NCBI GenBank assembly: GCA_035079385.1 | Contig: JAVHKY010000054.1 | Coordinates: forward strand, 6,859,501-6,923,500 | DNA from: Aspidiotus rigidus | Lineage: Eukaryota > Arthropoda > Insecta > Hemiptera > Diaspididae | Direction of reading: 5' to 3' | Length of the DNA stretch: 64,000 bases | Shown: piece after piece, positions 46,778 to 57,655 of the stretch | Position numbering within the stretch: the stretch's first letter is position 1 | Layout of the letters: each line of letters begins with the position of its first letter | Position numbers and translations under genes: made by a program | The notes under the pieces: generated by a model | What the model was told of the DNA's origin: nothing | The model's database searches: none | What the model saw: the letters and a program-made list of their open reading frames with translations, nothing else

Positions 46778-47091
46778 ATATGGCTGGATAGTCGAAATTT
46801 TTCCAAGTCTCCTAGACTTGAATTGTCTCATACCATTCCAATACAACAGCGAGATCGCTCGTTCACCCCACGAAAGTTGATACCTCAAAATATAGAACAC
46901 CCACAATTACCTCAAAATATTTCTCATACAAGACTTATACGACGCCAAGATAGGTAAAGGGGTAAACGAATAATATCTCACGAACACTTGACCTAGTAGA
47001 AGAATTAATAATAAATAAATAAATAAATAAATAAATATATAAATAAATAAATATATAAATAGATAAATAAATAAATAAGTAAATAAATGAA

Positions 47092-47122
<31 letters not shown>

Positions 47123-47700
47123 GTAATATTAAATATTAGAATAATTTAATAATTTAATAATTTAATAATTAAAAAATTAAATAAAAAAGGCTGAATAGTC
47201 GAAATTTTTCCAAGTCCCCTAGACTTGAATTGTCTCATACCATTCCAATACAACAGCGAGACAGGGGGCGAACGAGCGGAGCGAGTTCGCGCTACCTCAT
47301 ATTTCTCATAGAAGACTTATACGACGCCAAGATAGGTAAAGGGGTAAACGAATAATATCTCACGAACACTTGACCTAGTACAAGAATTAATAATAAATAA
47401 ATAAATAAATATATAAATAAATAAATAATATTAAATAATTAAATGATTAAATAATTAAATAATTGAATAATTAAATAATTAAATAAATAAAGGCTGGATA
47501 GTCGAAATTTTTCCAAGTCCCCTAGAATTGAATTGTCACATACCATTCCAATACAACAGCGAGACAGGGGGCGAACGAGCGGAGCGAGTTTGCGCTACCT
47601 CATATTTCTCATAGAAGACTTATACGAGTACGACGCCAAGATAGGTAAATGGGTAAACGAATAATATCTCACGAACACATGACCTAGTAGAAGCCTAGAC
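46778..47700. repeat. Three copies of a 200-bp block separated by (AATA)n
   Basis: Copies begin near 46778, 47189 and 47490 with ggctg(g/a)atagtcgaaatt, continue with accattccaatacaacagcg and end after atctcacgaacac(t/a)tgacc. Copies 2 and 3 carry gcgaacgagcggagcgag. Between them are (aata)n or related AT microsatellites (46985-47180 and 47390-47490), which probably mark the 3' end of the unit. Confidence 0.85.
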
Positions 47701-47924
47701 TGAAATATTTCAAGATGACTGATAAAATGTAAAAGACATGGAACATGATTTTCATTTATTTGGCTATGTCAGAAAATTTTTTAGTTCATAAACAGACACC
47801 GAGTGTGCGATTATTCACCGCGTATCAATTTTGTTCACAATCAAAATCCTCCGAACGCATGGCGGATACTCGGAGTAAGAGTGATGCCGCGGGACTTCGA
47901 AATATTTTTGTACTTCTTGGACCT

Positions 47925-50215
47925 ATAAAATTTTTCATTTTCAATTCTTGGGCTTGGAAATATTTTCATCTGTTGGACTTTTGAATATTTCCAACTGTTG
48001 GACTTCGACATATTTTCATACTTCTTAAAATTTTTCATTTTCAATAATATTTCCAACTGTTGGACTTGGAATTATTTTTCAATTGTTGGACTTTGACATA
48101 TTTTCATACTTCTTAAAATTTTTCATTTTCAATAATATTTCCAACTGTTGGACTTGGAATTATTTTTCAATTGTTGGACTTTGACATATTTCCATACTTC
48201 TTGGACTTGTAAAATTTTTCATTTTCAATTCTTGGACTTGGAAATATTTTCAACTGTTGGCCTTGGAAATATTTTCAACTATTGGACTTTGAATATTTTC
48301 AAGTGTTGGACTTGGAATTATTTCAACTGTTATACTTCGACAATATTTTCATACTTCTTAAAATTTTTCATTTTCAATAATATTTCCAACTGTTGGACTT
48401 GAAATTATTTTTCAATTGTTGGACTTTGACATATTTCCATACTTCTTGGACTTGGAAAATTTTTCATTTTCAATAATATTTCCAACTGTTGGACTTGGAC
48501 TTATTTTCCAACTGTTGGACTTCGACATATTTTCATACTTCTTGGACTTGTAAAATTTTTCATTTTCAATAATATTTTCAACTGTTGGACTTGGAATTAT
48601 TTTTCAATTGTTGGACTTTGAAATATTTTCAGCTGTTGGACTTGAAATTATTTTTCAACTGTTGGACTTCGACATATTTTCATACTTCTTAAAATTTTTC
48701 ATTTTCAATAATATTTCCAACTGTTGGACTTGGAATTATTTTTCAATTGTTGGACTTTGACATATTTCCATACTTCTTGGACTTGTAAAATTTTTCATTT
48801 TCAATTCTTGGACTTGGAAATATTTTCAACTGTTGGACTTGGAAATATTTTCAACTATTGGACTTTGAATATTTTCAAGTGTTGGACTTGGAATTATTTC
48901 AACTGTTATACTTCGACAATATTTTCATACTTCTTAAAATTTTTCATTTTCAATAATATTTCCAACTGTTGGACTTGGAATTATTTTTCAATTGTTGGAC
49001 TTTGACATATTTCCATACTTCTTGGACTTGGAAAATTTTTCATTTTCAATAATATTTCCAACTGTTGGACTTGGAATTATTTTCCAACTGTTGGACTTCG
49101 ACATATTTTCATACTTCTTGGACTTGTAAAATTTTTCATTTTCAATAATATTTTCAACTGTTGGACTTGGAATTATTTTTCAATTGTTGGACTTTGAAAT
49201 ATTTTCAACTGTTGGACTTGAAATTATTTTTCAATTGTTGGACTTTGAAATATTTTCAAGTGTTGGACTTGGAATTATTTCAACTGTTGGACTTCGACAT
49301 ATTTTCATACTTCTTAAAATTTTTCATTTTCAATAATATTTCCAACTGTTGGACTTGGAATTATTTTCCAACTGTTGGACTTCGACATATTTTCATACTT
49401 GTAAAATTTTTCATTTTCAATAATATTTTCAACTGTTGGACTTGGAATTATTTTTCAGTTGTTGGACTTTGAAATATTTTCAACTGTTGGACTTCGACAT
49501 ATTTTCATACTTCTTAAAATTTTTCATTTTCAATAATATTTCCAACTGTTGGACTTGGAATTATTTTTCAATTGTTGGACTTTGACATATTTTCATACTT
49601 CTTGGACTTGTAAAATTTTTCATTTTCAATTCTTGGACTTGGAAATATTTTCAACTGTTGGACTTTGAATATTTTCATGTGTTGGACTTGGAATTATTTC
49701 AACTGTTGGACTTCGACATATTTTCATACTTCTTAAAATTTTTCATTTTCAATAATATTTCCAACTGTTGGACTTGGAATTATTTTTCAATTGTTGGACT
49801 TTGACATATTTCCATACTTCTTGGACTTGTAAAATTTTTCATTTTCAATAATATTTTCAACTGTTGGACTTGGAATTATTTTTCAATTGTTGGACTTTGA
49901 AATATTTTCAACTGTTGGACTTGAAATTATTTTTCAATTGTTGGACTTTGAAATATTTTCAAGTGTTGGACTTGGAATTATTTCAACTGTTGGACTTCGA
50001 CATATTTTCATACTTCTTAAAATTTTTCATTTTCAATAATATTTCCAACTGTTGGACTTGGAATTATTTTCCAACTGTTGGACTTCGACATATTTTCATA
50101 CTTGTAAAATTTTTCATTTTCAATTGTTGGACTTGGAAATATTTTCAACTGTTAGACTTGAAATTATTTTTCAATTCTTGGACTTTGTAATATTTTCAAC
50201 TGTGGGAGACAACCA
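47925..50215. repeat. Minisatellite of about 25-bp units with higher-order structure
   Basis: About 2.3 kb made of variants of a 24-25 bp unit: attttcaactgttggacttg and caattgttggactttgaaa, mixed with a cttaaaatttttcattttca spacer. Blocks repeat at larger distances: the segment at 48148 recurs at 48724 (offset 576) with about 1% difference, and that at 49161 recurs at 49864 (offset 703). Open frames through it (rich in NCWT and LELF) are products of the repetition, because the unit length changes the frame. Confidence 0.93.
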
Positions 50216-50445
50216 AAAATGAACGCTTCGCTCGTTCGCCCCACGAAGGTCGATACCTCAAAATATTTCTCATAAAAGCGATACCTCATATTTCTTATAG
50301 AAGACTTGAATTTTCTCATAGCTTTGTAATACAACACCCACAATAGGTGATACCTGGAAATATTCTCATACAAGACTTATACGACGCCATAAAAGACATG
50401 AAACATGATCTTCATTTATTTGGTTATGCCAGAAAATTTTTATAC
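50216..50445. repeat. Right flank of the minisatellite, similar to its left flank
   Basis: cttatacgacgcca followed by aaaagacatgaaacatgat, cttcatttatttgg and cagaaaattttt match the left flank at 47620-47785. The array therefore sits within a larger repeat unit. Confidence 0.75.
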
Positions 50446-50578
50446 CCAATTTTGCAGATGTACGAATTCCTGAAACATTATTAAGGCATAGCGGTAAATA
50501 TAGTACAAACAAAATCACATATACGCTCATTGTTTATAAACATCAGATTTACGGTAACAAGAAAAATGACAAGGACAC

Positions 50579-50580
<2 letters not shown>

Positions 50581-50610
<30 letters not shown>
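50581..50610. repeat. Poly-T tract
   Basis: A run of 30 T bases, equal to a poly-A tail on the other strand. It may mark a retroposed fragment; no matching body was recognised. Confidence 0.8.
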
Positions 50611-50618
<8 letters not shown>

Positions 50619-50710
50619 CTTATATACGGTAGAAATTTTGTTCGATTTGTCCATTACGAGTCATTTCTTCGATTTTCATGACTGTCGAAACAAAAAAAAA
50701 ATTGTCGAAT

Positions 50711-53192
50711 ATGCCAGCTCCAGCCATCGCTTGTGAGTATTTGGAGGGCCGCGTCGTCCACGCGCTGGACACCCTTTATCGATGGCGGGGTCGTCATAGC
50801 GAGATCCCGCCTCAATCAGTGTTTCTCCGCGTACGGAGGTAAGCGAATTCATCCTTTATGTGGTAACTTTCTGGTGGTGGTTCCTGATGAGAATCCTTGT
50901 TTGAATTGCAGAAACCATTCACTAGCCGTGGACGACGTGCGCGTCCTCATCACACTGTTGCATAACGCGGCCGTCCCGCCGGTTGGGACGCCGTACGAGG
51001 ACAACTTTCCTATCGGCGCGGCACGTCGACGGTCGCCGACGCAAAGGTATACATAATATGAGCTATTCGTATCTATTTAGTTCTTAATGAATTTGCATGC
51101 TCCTGTAATATTAACTGAAGTTCCTTATTCTTCAATATAATGAATATCGCGAGAAAATTGTACATACTTATATGTTAACATTATTAATACAAGAAAGGTT
51201 ATTATAAACAGTGTTAGGTTGATGAGATCTTGATAGAAGGGTGATACATAAATAGTTTTCAAGTTTTTCCCTAAATTCTCCTAATCTAATTTTTCTTCCA
51301 ATTCTAGACTAGTTTGTAGTCGAATGGTGAGGATTTCTTTCATCCATTTCGTATTTATTCTTTCAATGCCATACCTATCGTTAGTATCTAAAGAGCTCTC
51401 AAATTCCCCATCTCGTATCTCACTCCGCGGGTATTATTCTTGTTACTTCGAATTCTTGCTTGCTTCTCCTACCTTCCAGAAAACACGGTATTAATTCGTT
51501 TATAAGTCTGACGTTCACCCCGTCTATTGTCTGAATTAATCTTTTTTTACAGTCAATCTTTAGGTGAAAAGCCCCGGGTTTCTTAACGTCTAGATTTATT
51601 CGGTGAAGACTTCCATTGTCTCTTGTTATGAAGGTGTCCTTACTAGGATTAGTAAAAATATGTTCCCGGTATCCTATTTCTTGAATTAAAGGATAGTTAC
51701 TCTCAGCTTCGCCTCCCTTTGCAGAAATTTCATGGCATTCGACAACGCAGACCCTATTTATAATACTGATAGGCTTTCTCTCGAACAAAGTTTTGGTGCA
51801 GGCCGCGTCTAGTATCTAGTATACTGTATATCACACTGACTAGGTCCCCTCCAACAAGTGGGAGAGAGGCTTCAAAGCTAGTATGAAATGTATGCTGCTA
51901 TATACAAATTGTATACTACATGAAACAGGAGTACCCTATTCAGAATATGTCTTGTAGAAGTCATAGCACCTAGTATCCAGTATAGGCTTGGTCTAGGGTT
52001 AGTATAGAACTGGTATAAACTGGTATAGGTCTCCTAGAAGGCTCTACTTCTAGTATAAAGCTAGTCAGAAATCCTGTCAGTATACAAGTGGTACACTGCA
52101 TGGGCCTAGTATACCTATATAAATTTGAATGAGGACGTTAGCCGCCATATTTAGTTGTTACGTCATCATTCATCCTTACAGTTGCCGATTCAAATAGGAT
52201 TGGAGTTGTTTTGCACCTTTTAATAGCCCTAAGTTCTACATACAAGAGATGGTCTTATTATACCAGACTGAAGAATTTATCATTCTTTTCAAAATTGATC
52301 TAATCAATGAACAAAATAACACGTGATTTTTCCCCAAATGAGGTCTTTTTTTCCCGTTCGCGGCTTGTTTTCACGCGCGTAATTATTTCCCGCTCAATGA
52401 GTCTTTCCCGCTTGTAGCGTGTTTTCACGCACGTAAATTTTTCCGCCTAGCACGTTTTTTAACCGTTTAAGGCGTATTTTTACACGCGTGATTTCAGCGC
52501 CTCTTTTCCTACTTGTGGGGTGCTTTTACGCGCGTGATTTTCCCCCTTTGAAGTGTCTTCTTTTCCCGCTTGCGGTGTGTTTTCACGCGCCTACATTTTT
52601 CCTGCCTGTGGTGTGTGAGTCGAGTGGCTCACAGGCTCACTCACTCCACTCGTTCGCCCATTTTCCATGGTTGTTCAGCCAAGTTGAAGTTTTTAGCTAT
52701 TAGCCCTTAGACAAGGGATTTTTGGTCAAAATTAACTAGCTGTTAGCTAGCCAATGAAATCAAATTAGCTTTCAGCCAAGCCTTTAGCCAATAAAATTGG
52801 CCCTGTCAATGGCCAATTTTTTTCCTCAATTCTTCTTCCTACTCCCAATCAGTTCAGTTACGCCAGCGGTGCTCAACCCTCTGGATATGAGGCCACATAA
52901 GATGAGTAAAACGTTCTTGCGGGTCACAAAGGAAAGTATAATGTTCATTATTTTTCAAGAGGTAATAATCAGATCAGCAGTAGAATATATGGAAAAGAAG
53001 CCACACAATTTCTTATACCCTACCCATTAAAAATTTACAAATATTGTTCACTTCTTAGTTATCAAGTTTCTTGCCATTTTGATTTTTCCCCTCTTCCCCC
53101 CTTTTTTTTCTTTTTCCCTTACTTTCTTTTTTTTTCTTTTATCTTGTTATAGGCTCGCGACCCGGGAACGGCTGAGTTACGCTTCAATGTGA
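50711..53192 (+). CDS. CG-rich three-exon candidate gene, unrecognised
   Basis: Exons 50711-50838, 50912-51046 and 53153-53192 join in phase to 100 residues starting MPAPAIACEYLEGRVVHALD. Exon 1 ends at a strong donor (cggag|gtaagc). Exon 2 begins after ttgaattgcag and ends at ag|gtatac. Exon 3 follows a long pyrimidine tract (53101-53150) and tatag, and ends in TGA. The two main exons are CG-rich in an AT-rich repeat desert, with codon use unlike the neighbouring genes. Middle part: LAVDDVRVLITLLHNAAVPP. No family was recognised. The third exon is the weakest part; a longer gene with other downstream exons, or a non-coding RNA, is possible. Confidence 0.4.
51420..51788 (-). other. 122-codon open frame in repeat-rich DNA, unrecognised
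   Basis: Continuous frame from MFERKPISIINRVCVVECHE to IIPAE, inside the second intron of the CG-rich candidate gene but on the other strand. It contains alternating hydrophobic and charged segments (HRINLDVKKPGAFHLKIDC). The length is above chance for this AT-rich sequence. It may be a remnant of a mobile element or virus-derived gene, but no diagnostic motif is visible. Confidence 0.3.
51810..52115. repeat. CTAGTATA-rich sequence, second block
   Basis: Same word family as 45100-45600, interspersed with longer unique runs. Confidence 0.65.
52345..52615. repeat. Five degenerate units of a 50-60 bp tandem repeat
   Basis: Each unit carries a version of tgttttcacgcgcgtaa followed by ttttcccgc. 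Units are diverged and vary in length. The shared acgcg core is CpG-rich. Confidence 0.75.
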
Positions 53193-53779
53193 TGTTAGAT
53201 GAACCAAGAAACCGCTTTATGCAATGAGTATATTCAAGCGACAAAGAAATAATCTGGGGATGAGTTTTTCTAATCTGGTAAAAGAAGACTATTGGTCTAG
53301 ATTGCTTTAAAATTAATTGCTTGATGGCTGAATGGCTGCCTGCTAATGCTGCGGCACCGCCGGAGAAGAAAATCAGACAGTAAACAAAAACTTCAGCTTA
53401 CCAAGAACTACAGAGTACTGAGCACTGACAACTTGTGACAAGCAGCATGCTCTTTGATAAAAAATCTTCTGGTCGAGATGTTAAGTTCACTTTTTTCTTT
53501 TCATTTTTGTTTGATCAACGATAATTATTCAATATTCATACCATTGCCTGTAATTAAACTGAATATAAAATTTATTATTCAGTATTTTCATTTACATCAA
53601 AAGTCTTTCAATTTATTCTCTTGACTAGTCATTTTTGCCTCAGTTGGACATGACATCCGATACAGTCGGTCAAAGATCTGTAAAATTATAACTATATTGT
53701 TGCTTTTACTCTTTCTATCCGTTAACTAGCCAATGAGGTTGGGTTAGCCAATGCGATTGGCTAAGCACCCCTGCGCGGG

Positions 53780-54020
53780 CTCATTCTTGGCTAGTATATG
53801 TCTAGTATACTGTCCTCACTTGTTCACCTGAACAGCCTGGAGTAGCCCCAGCATGAGCCTAGTATAGGAAGTATGATGAGCTGATTAACCTCGACATTAT
53901 GATGCCATTGGCGTATATTGCATGTCAGGCCCAGTTTAGCCTAGTATACTACTGTATGTTAGGTTTAGTATAATTAAGGTAAAAGGGTACAGGTCTCCAA
54001 GAAGCTGTCTAGTAGGTCAA
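53780..54020. repeat. CTAGTATA-rich sequence, third block
   Basis: Several ctagtata and tagtatact words, less dense than the first block. Confidence 0.55.
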
Positions 54021-54870
54021 GGTCTTTGATGATGTAATCAAGCACAACAAAAAACCTTGACGGTTTTTCAAACTTCCCGGGAATAGTCACACTGAAAAAA
54101 CGCTAGTGGCTAGGGAGATCCAAACGTATAGAGCGCCTTGTATAGTCTAGTCATTTTTTAAAAGCTAGTAATGGCAATCTTTAAAACATATAAAACTCTA
54201 AAAACTCGCAGCGCACGTCTCAAGCATTGAGACATGCAAGGAACCTGTTTCATGAGGGATTTTCCATTAGGATCGATCATGTTTGATATCTTTCATAGCC
54301 CTCTTCTAACATGGGTAAACATACAGCTCAATTATTAAAATTTCTGAAAATCACTTCCTGTTACATATAGTTAGAAAGTCGGAATCTCTTTCCGATGAGG
54401 CAAAACTTTCCGATTCCTCTAATGTAGTCGGAGCCTTCTCTCCCTGACGACCACGATCACCTACTCCCTTCATACATACCTCAATTGTCAAAATTTTTGG
54501 TTGAAATATTCCGAGTACCTAGGTCTAAAACAAATTCCCTGTTGAAAACCCTATAATAAGGCTACCTATAGTTCATATAATAGACTCGAAGAGGTTAGAT
54601 TACATATCTCTTACACAACTGTTCTTTTGAGGTTCAAAAATTCCTTAACCTGCTTTTCATCCAATGCTAAGAAAACCTAAAATATGAAACAGCTGATCAA
54701 ATATGAGTAGGTACGCACTTGAGGTTTTTATTCATGCAGCATTAGTATAGGTAGACCAAAACGAGGTGTTTCTTACAAGAGTAGACTGTAGTTCAAAATG
54801 GTGAATCTGTTTTCATTTCATCAAAACCCTGCTCAATATCTACCCACGTCTTGATGATGAATTTGTAAAT
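54021..54870. other. Non-coding stretch before the secreted-protein gene
   Basis: No exon with splice support. Fragments near 54360-54560 contain ttccctgttgaaaa and resemble the dispersed repeat at 45610. Confidence 0.35.
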
Positions 54871-54939
54871 TTGAAATTTATCGAATCATTTTGTCGTAAA
54901 TACCTATACACTCATATGGCGACATCGAATCTTAATATT

Positions 54940-55941
54940 ATGCATTTTATAATATTTCTCGCGCTCTCCAGATGTCATTGCGTTGCTAATTACCATTTTG
55001 AGGAGGAGACAATAAAATATTTCGCCTATGGTGAGCTACGAATACTCTCACGAGAATCTTACTACTTCTCCTGGCCAATATCCGAACAGAATATGGTTTA
55101 GACTTTGACTAATTTTTGCAGCCATTGGTGACAACATTTCTCAGCAAACACTTGAAAGACATCCTCTTTATAAGCTGAATTATGATAAACAGAGAGAATT
55201 GTGTGGTGCTGCCAGAGGACCTGAGTCAATGTTACCTACAACCTCTGGCATAAAACAGGAAGTGAATAAATTTGCCATATATTTTTTGAATGGAACGTAC
55301 GAAGTTCATATTGCTTTGATATGCGCCACTTTACCACGCGTGCTTTTATGTCTTGCTGATGAATCAGGAAATAAAATTAAAGTAATGGTGGAGAAAATTC
55401 AGTACTTGGACCAGCGATATGAATTCGAAATAGAAATTGTGAAATCCATCAAGGCTCAGGGTTAGTCGGCACTTGCCATAAATTAAATTTCAACTACATA
55501 GGCTTATATCAATGAGACCCCATTAAAATTTTTCATAAAAGTGTTCAACTATTTCATTTTAAGTTATCATCATTCCCTTCATGATTTATAATTTTTTTTC
55601 TGAATAATTACGCAGCTACTCAAAGTGATGCTTCGAAGAAAAAATTACGAGAACATTATCTGTCATCTCTGAGAAATAGAGATCGATGGGAAATCTGTAT
55701 TGCAGCGAAGAGATGTTTTCAACGTGATGTAATCCTAGACATAATTTTCAGTAATAATTGGTACGAAATAATTAAACTTTACGATATCGTGTATCCAAAC
55801 GGAAGAAAAATAAAAGATGTTGTAGCGTTTCTATGTTCCACCATACCTGAAACATATTTGCGTCCTGAGCCAGAAAATTCAAGAAAACAATTCATGATAA
55901 TGATTGTTCCAGCTAAAAAAGACAGAAGATTACTTAATTGA
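54940..55941 (+). CDS. Probable secreted protein, unrecognised
   Basis: Three exons, 54940-55030 (possible earlier starts at 54915 or 54871), 55122-55460 and 55616-55941, join in phase to about 250 residues. Donors gtgagc and gttagt and pyrimidine-tract acceptors support them. From the ATG at 54940 the protein starts with MHFIIFLALSRCHCVANYHF, a plausible signal peptide with a cut near Ala. No further membrane segment is obvious. Later parts are mixed (VEKIQYLDQRYEFEIEIVKS, RDRWEICIAAKRCF) with few Cys. No known domain was recognised. It sits alone in repeat-rich DNA, where fast-evolving lineage-specific secreted genes are often found. Confidence 0.6.
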
Positions 55942-56373
55942 ACGAAATATTTTTCGGAATTTTGTGTCGTAATTATTTCATAAAATATTTTGAAATGTTT
56001 TCATTTCTCTTCGTGCAGCCTGAAGTGATACTCAAATTTTTGGAGTACAGTTACGTAATTACTAATGTATAGTCAATGCACTACTCAAATTTTGACCAGA
56101 AATGCGAGGAATTACAGCAATAGAAACCCAAAAAGTAGGACAAAATTTTTGGGCAGGGACTCAATCAGAAATTATCTCAAAAATTAGTTTCGAGGTATTT
56201 CGTCATAAACTTTCAGGGTTTGAATCGTATTTAATTTTTTTTTTTTCCAATAAATCGAAGAAGTATAATATTATTATACTTACTTAGGAAAAAACCTGTT
56301 TGAAAATAATGTCATAATTTTTTACCTGGTAAAATTTTCAGTTGTTCTTTTTCCAAAGCTATATTTTTTTCAC

Positions 56374-56857
56374 CTCGCTGTTGCTTGTATCTGTTCCTGT
56401 AGTTGTTTATATCCTTCACTATCTATTTTTCCATATTCTGCACAGACTCAATCATTATAAAATACCTAGTAAAAACGATCGAAAATTTTTGCAAATTTGA
56501 TTTGGATATTTTGTGAATTACTTTTCAGGTTTTTTAAAAGTATCGATGGTTCTATGAAAGCAGAGTACCATAAAGAATGAAAGTATGTATAGGTATTACA
56601 GGAACCTTGTTTTCTACTTGCTATGATATCTTGTCTGATGTCATTGTTTCGTTTTTCCATGTGCCTACATTCTAGAATAGTCTGTTCCCTAGTGATATAA
56701 ATTTCTACCATTGAAGAATCATCATTCACGTACAATAATGAATAAATACGAATTGGTGAAAACTTACTTCGCTTTCATCTCATTGTTAAGAGTTTCTTCT
56801 AAAACAGTGATATCCTTTTTTTTTTGTTCCAAATATCGTAAGAAAAATGCATAAATC
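56374..56857 (-). CDS. Partial gene for a coiled-coil protein
   Basis: Three consecutive exons with matching GT-AG edges: 56768-56857, 56606-56688 and 56374-56437. Joined, they read through in one frame as a heptad-like, Lys/Glu/Gln-rich helix: YLEQKKKDITVLEETLNNEM, then EQTILECRHMEKRNNDIRQD, then YGKIDSEGYKQLQEQIQA. First and last exons were not found, and the region 56858-57650 shows no certain start. Could belong to a ciliary or cytoskeletal coiled-coil protein; the family is unknown. Confidence 0.45.
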
Positions 56858-57655
56858 CTGCTCTAGTTTTAGGTTCGAAAATTGATCATTCAGTTAATTA
56901 ATAAACACCGTTGTTAGGAATTCAATTGTTGACAGCTTGTGGCAGGATAAACCGACGCAGTGACGTGAGGGTTATAAAATGTTTAAAGAATTTGGATTTC
57001 GATCCCGTGACAAAATATCTTTCAAAATCTAGTTTAAATGTCATCTTGACCCAAAATTTTGAAAATTAGCAGTGTTCAATCGCTGAAAATAGGCCACTGA
57101 AATTTTACATAATAAACGTACTGTCACAGTAACAGCGTTTATTACGACACCTCAAAATATGACGTACGAGACTTTCATAATTTCAAATTATTGAGTGAGC
57201 TAGAGCTAGTAGATGATTCGAGCAGTTTTTTCCACATGACAGAAGAAAATATGCAAAATATTCGATAGTGTCAACTTACCATTATCATTACGAAAGAGTC
57301 TTAGTTTCTAAAATTAGGTAGCCTTGAAATTCATTTTCAGATTATATTTTTCAAATTATCCGACAAGAGTAGAAAACGTTACTGTTATTTCAAACATAGT
57401 CAAAGTGTAATAATTTTCCAGACAATTTTTTGTTTAAACATAAATTTCCACTTTTTTCTTCAACGTAGTGGGTTTTCAAACTAATAAATCCGTAATTATA
57501 ATTATGATGTAACTCGCAACATTATCCGAATCTACCTTATTTACTAAAAATAAGTATGAATCAACTGAGATATTTATCAAGAGTATAAGATGAAAAAATA
57601 TGATGAAAAAAATTTATGATCTATTTAACAATATCCTGCTTCGTTCTCTCTCTCT

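Noticed and set aside
46563..47180. CRISPR-like repeat pattern in the AT-rich array
   Set aside because: Simple AT microsatellites without unique spacers; eukaryotic context.
48148..50190. Open frames with NCWT/LELF repeats
   Set aside because: Direct products of the minisatellite unit; the unit is not a multiple of three and the frames break irregularly.
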